Virus record (IMG/VR): IMGVR_UViG_3300042373_001105
Coordinates: 1-23,693 of that record
DNA: 23,693 nucleotides
Strand: one strand, 5' to 3'
Origin: a virus
The position numbers and the translations under genes are program-made. Shown here in pieces: positions 22,910-23,693 of the stretch. The notes beneath the pieces were generated by a model. That model saw nothing but the letters and a program-made list of their open reading frames with translations. It was not told where the DNA came from and made no database searches. The first letter of the stretch is position 1. Each line of letters opens with the position of its first letter.

Positions 22910-23355
22910 AGGTCTACCGCCTGATTCTCGGACCTGCGTACAACAACCTTGTAATATTCTGGAGACCCAAAAGGTCCCACAAAAGGCTCAACAGTAGCAA
23001 CCTCAAATAAGGTTGACTTGCCAGCTCTTGGGCCAGAGGTTTCTAGGTAAACCTCATTAAGATTTCTATCTTTAATATTTGTCACAATTATATTGGTAAT
23101 TGAGTTTTTATTTTCTGTACTAGAAAAACGAATATCTGATTTTACACGGCCTAGCATAACACTATCCTGTGTAATATTAGCATTTGGCTTTACGTCTTCT
23201 TTCCAGGCTGTTCCAGCTGAATTAAAGTTACAAGCAATTGTCTTGTCATGTATCCAAGTTTTTTGAACATTTCCGTACGCTCCTTGATCTACAATTGGAT
23301 AGTAAATATCTGCAAGCATTGGAAATATAAAAGAGGTCTCTTCGCAGGTAGCCAT
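22906..23355 (-). CDS. Head-tail stopper protein
   Basis: A 149-residue beta-rich protein (IYYPIVDQGAYGNVQKTWIH, DSVMLGRVKSDIRFSSTEN, SITNIIVTNIKDRNLNEVYL, ATVEPFVGPFGSPEYYKVVV). The small beta-barrel with a Gly-rich wing, and its place between the adaptor and gp10-like genes, suit the stopper that plugs the connector after packaging. The Tyr/Pro-rich start resembles the opening strand of such proteins. ATG at 23353-23355 overlaps the adaptor stop (TAATG), with GGGGTG 7 bases before. Assigned by order and fold-like pattern, not by a catalytic motif. Confidence 0.7.
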   Translation of the reverse strand: MATCEETSFIFPMLADIYYPIVDQGAYGNVQKTWIHDKTIACNFNSAGTAWKEDVKPNANITQDSVMLGRVKSDIRFSSTENKNSITNIIVTNIKDRNLNEVYLETSGPRAGKSTLFEVATVEPFVGPFGSPEYYKVVVRRSENQAVDL

Positions 23356-23693
23356 TATAGCACCCCAAGTCTAGTAATAGATTTAGCATACTTTGACAGT
23401 ATCTTATCTACAACAATGTTTCCTGTTCCCTCAAACATTCTCTTGTCAAACTGAAGCCTAAACTGGTCAGTATTGTAAGACGTAATGTACCTCTGGTAGT
23501 AATCAATTCTTCCACACTTGATATCATCAATTAGCAAAGTCGCAGCTCTTGCAATATCTGATGGAACAGCTGGGTATCCTGATTCTAAAATAAACTTGTA
23601 GTCGTATCCGTTAGGGAATCCTTTAAGTGGTGGTAGGTTTGCGTCAACAATATCAGAGCTTGCAAGTGGAATAATTAGAGGGGCCTGCTCGTT
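23355..23693 (-). CDS. Head-tail adaptor protein (5' end cut by window)
   Basis: The frame is open to the right edge; 112 codons are visible, so the N-terminus lies outside. It begins in mid-sequence (NEQAPLIIPLASSDIVDAN) and continues YPAVPSDIARAATLLIDDIK, then CGRIDYYQRYITSYNTDQFR and FEGTGNIVVDKILSKYAKS. Helix bundle with an exposed loop (FEGTGN) followed by a C-terminal helix is the pattern of connector adaptors of many siphoviruses, which form a ring under the portal. An in-frame TTG at 23537 is internal and not a real start. Function from pattern and gene order. Confidence 0.75.
   Translation of the reverse strand, partial: NEQAPLIIPLASSDIVDANLPPLKGFPNGYDYKFILESGYPAVPSDIARAATLLIDDIKCGRIDYYQRYITSYNTDQFRLQFDKRMFEGTGNIVVDKILSKYAKSITRLGVL

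Noticed and set aside
1-23693. CRISPR arrays, tRNAs, insertion sequences, integrase, homing endonuclease or lysis genes
   Set aside because: Looked for on both strands; no spaced repeats, cloverleaf-like segments, transposase or lysin motifs were seen.

Overview
The window is a contiguous piece of a tailed double-stranded DNA phage (or prophage) genome. Every convincing gene lies on the minus strand, so it reads from right to left. The long tape measure protein, tail tube protein and tail chaperones, with no sheath, point to a siphovirus (long, flexible, non-contractile tail). The DNA is AT-rich. Gene style and leaderless-looking starts recall phages of Actinobacteria, possibly low-GC ones, but the host cannot be fixed from this window. 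No lysis, integration, tRNA or packaging genes are present.

In transcription order: (1) head-tail connector block, 23693-21655: adaptor (cut by the window edge), stopper, HK97-gp10-like protein and a probable tail terminator. (2) Tail tube and chaperones, 21588-19762: major tail protein, a rho-independent terminator, a long tail assembly chaperone (G+T type), then a short paralogue of its N-terminal half. (3) A 2710-residue tape measure protein, 19743-11611. (4) Baseplate, tail-tip and adhesin block, 11611-3405: a distal-tail candidate, a 1545-residue hub-like protein with carbohydrate-binding-like modules, and four smaller minor tail proteins. (5) Start of the replication module, 3400 to the left edge: a MerR-like HTH protein, a small NLGN-motif protein, a 102-residue helicase-associated candidate, a DnaB-type helicase, an unknown 108-residue protein and a DnaG-like primase cut at its 3' end.

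The genes are very tightly packed. Many start and stop codons overlap (ATGA, TAATG), several starts are GTG or TTG, and no intergenic gap exceeds about 80 bases. Likely internal signals are the terminator after the major tail protein and a few -10-like boxes. Some of these sit 5-6 bases before start codons that lack a Shine-Dalgarno sequence, which suggests leaderless messages.

The most notable observation is the chaperone arrangement. Most long-tailed phages make G and G-T from one gene pair by ribosomal frameshifting. Here the long form is a single uninterrupted ORF and the short form is a separate diverged duplicate, each with its own apparent expression signals. The tape measure protein is also unusual: two hydrophobic regions, three PGE motifs, a ~600-residue non-coiled insertion with enzyme-like blocks, and an exact 30-residue tandem repeat near the C-terminus.
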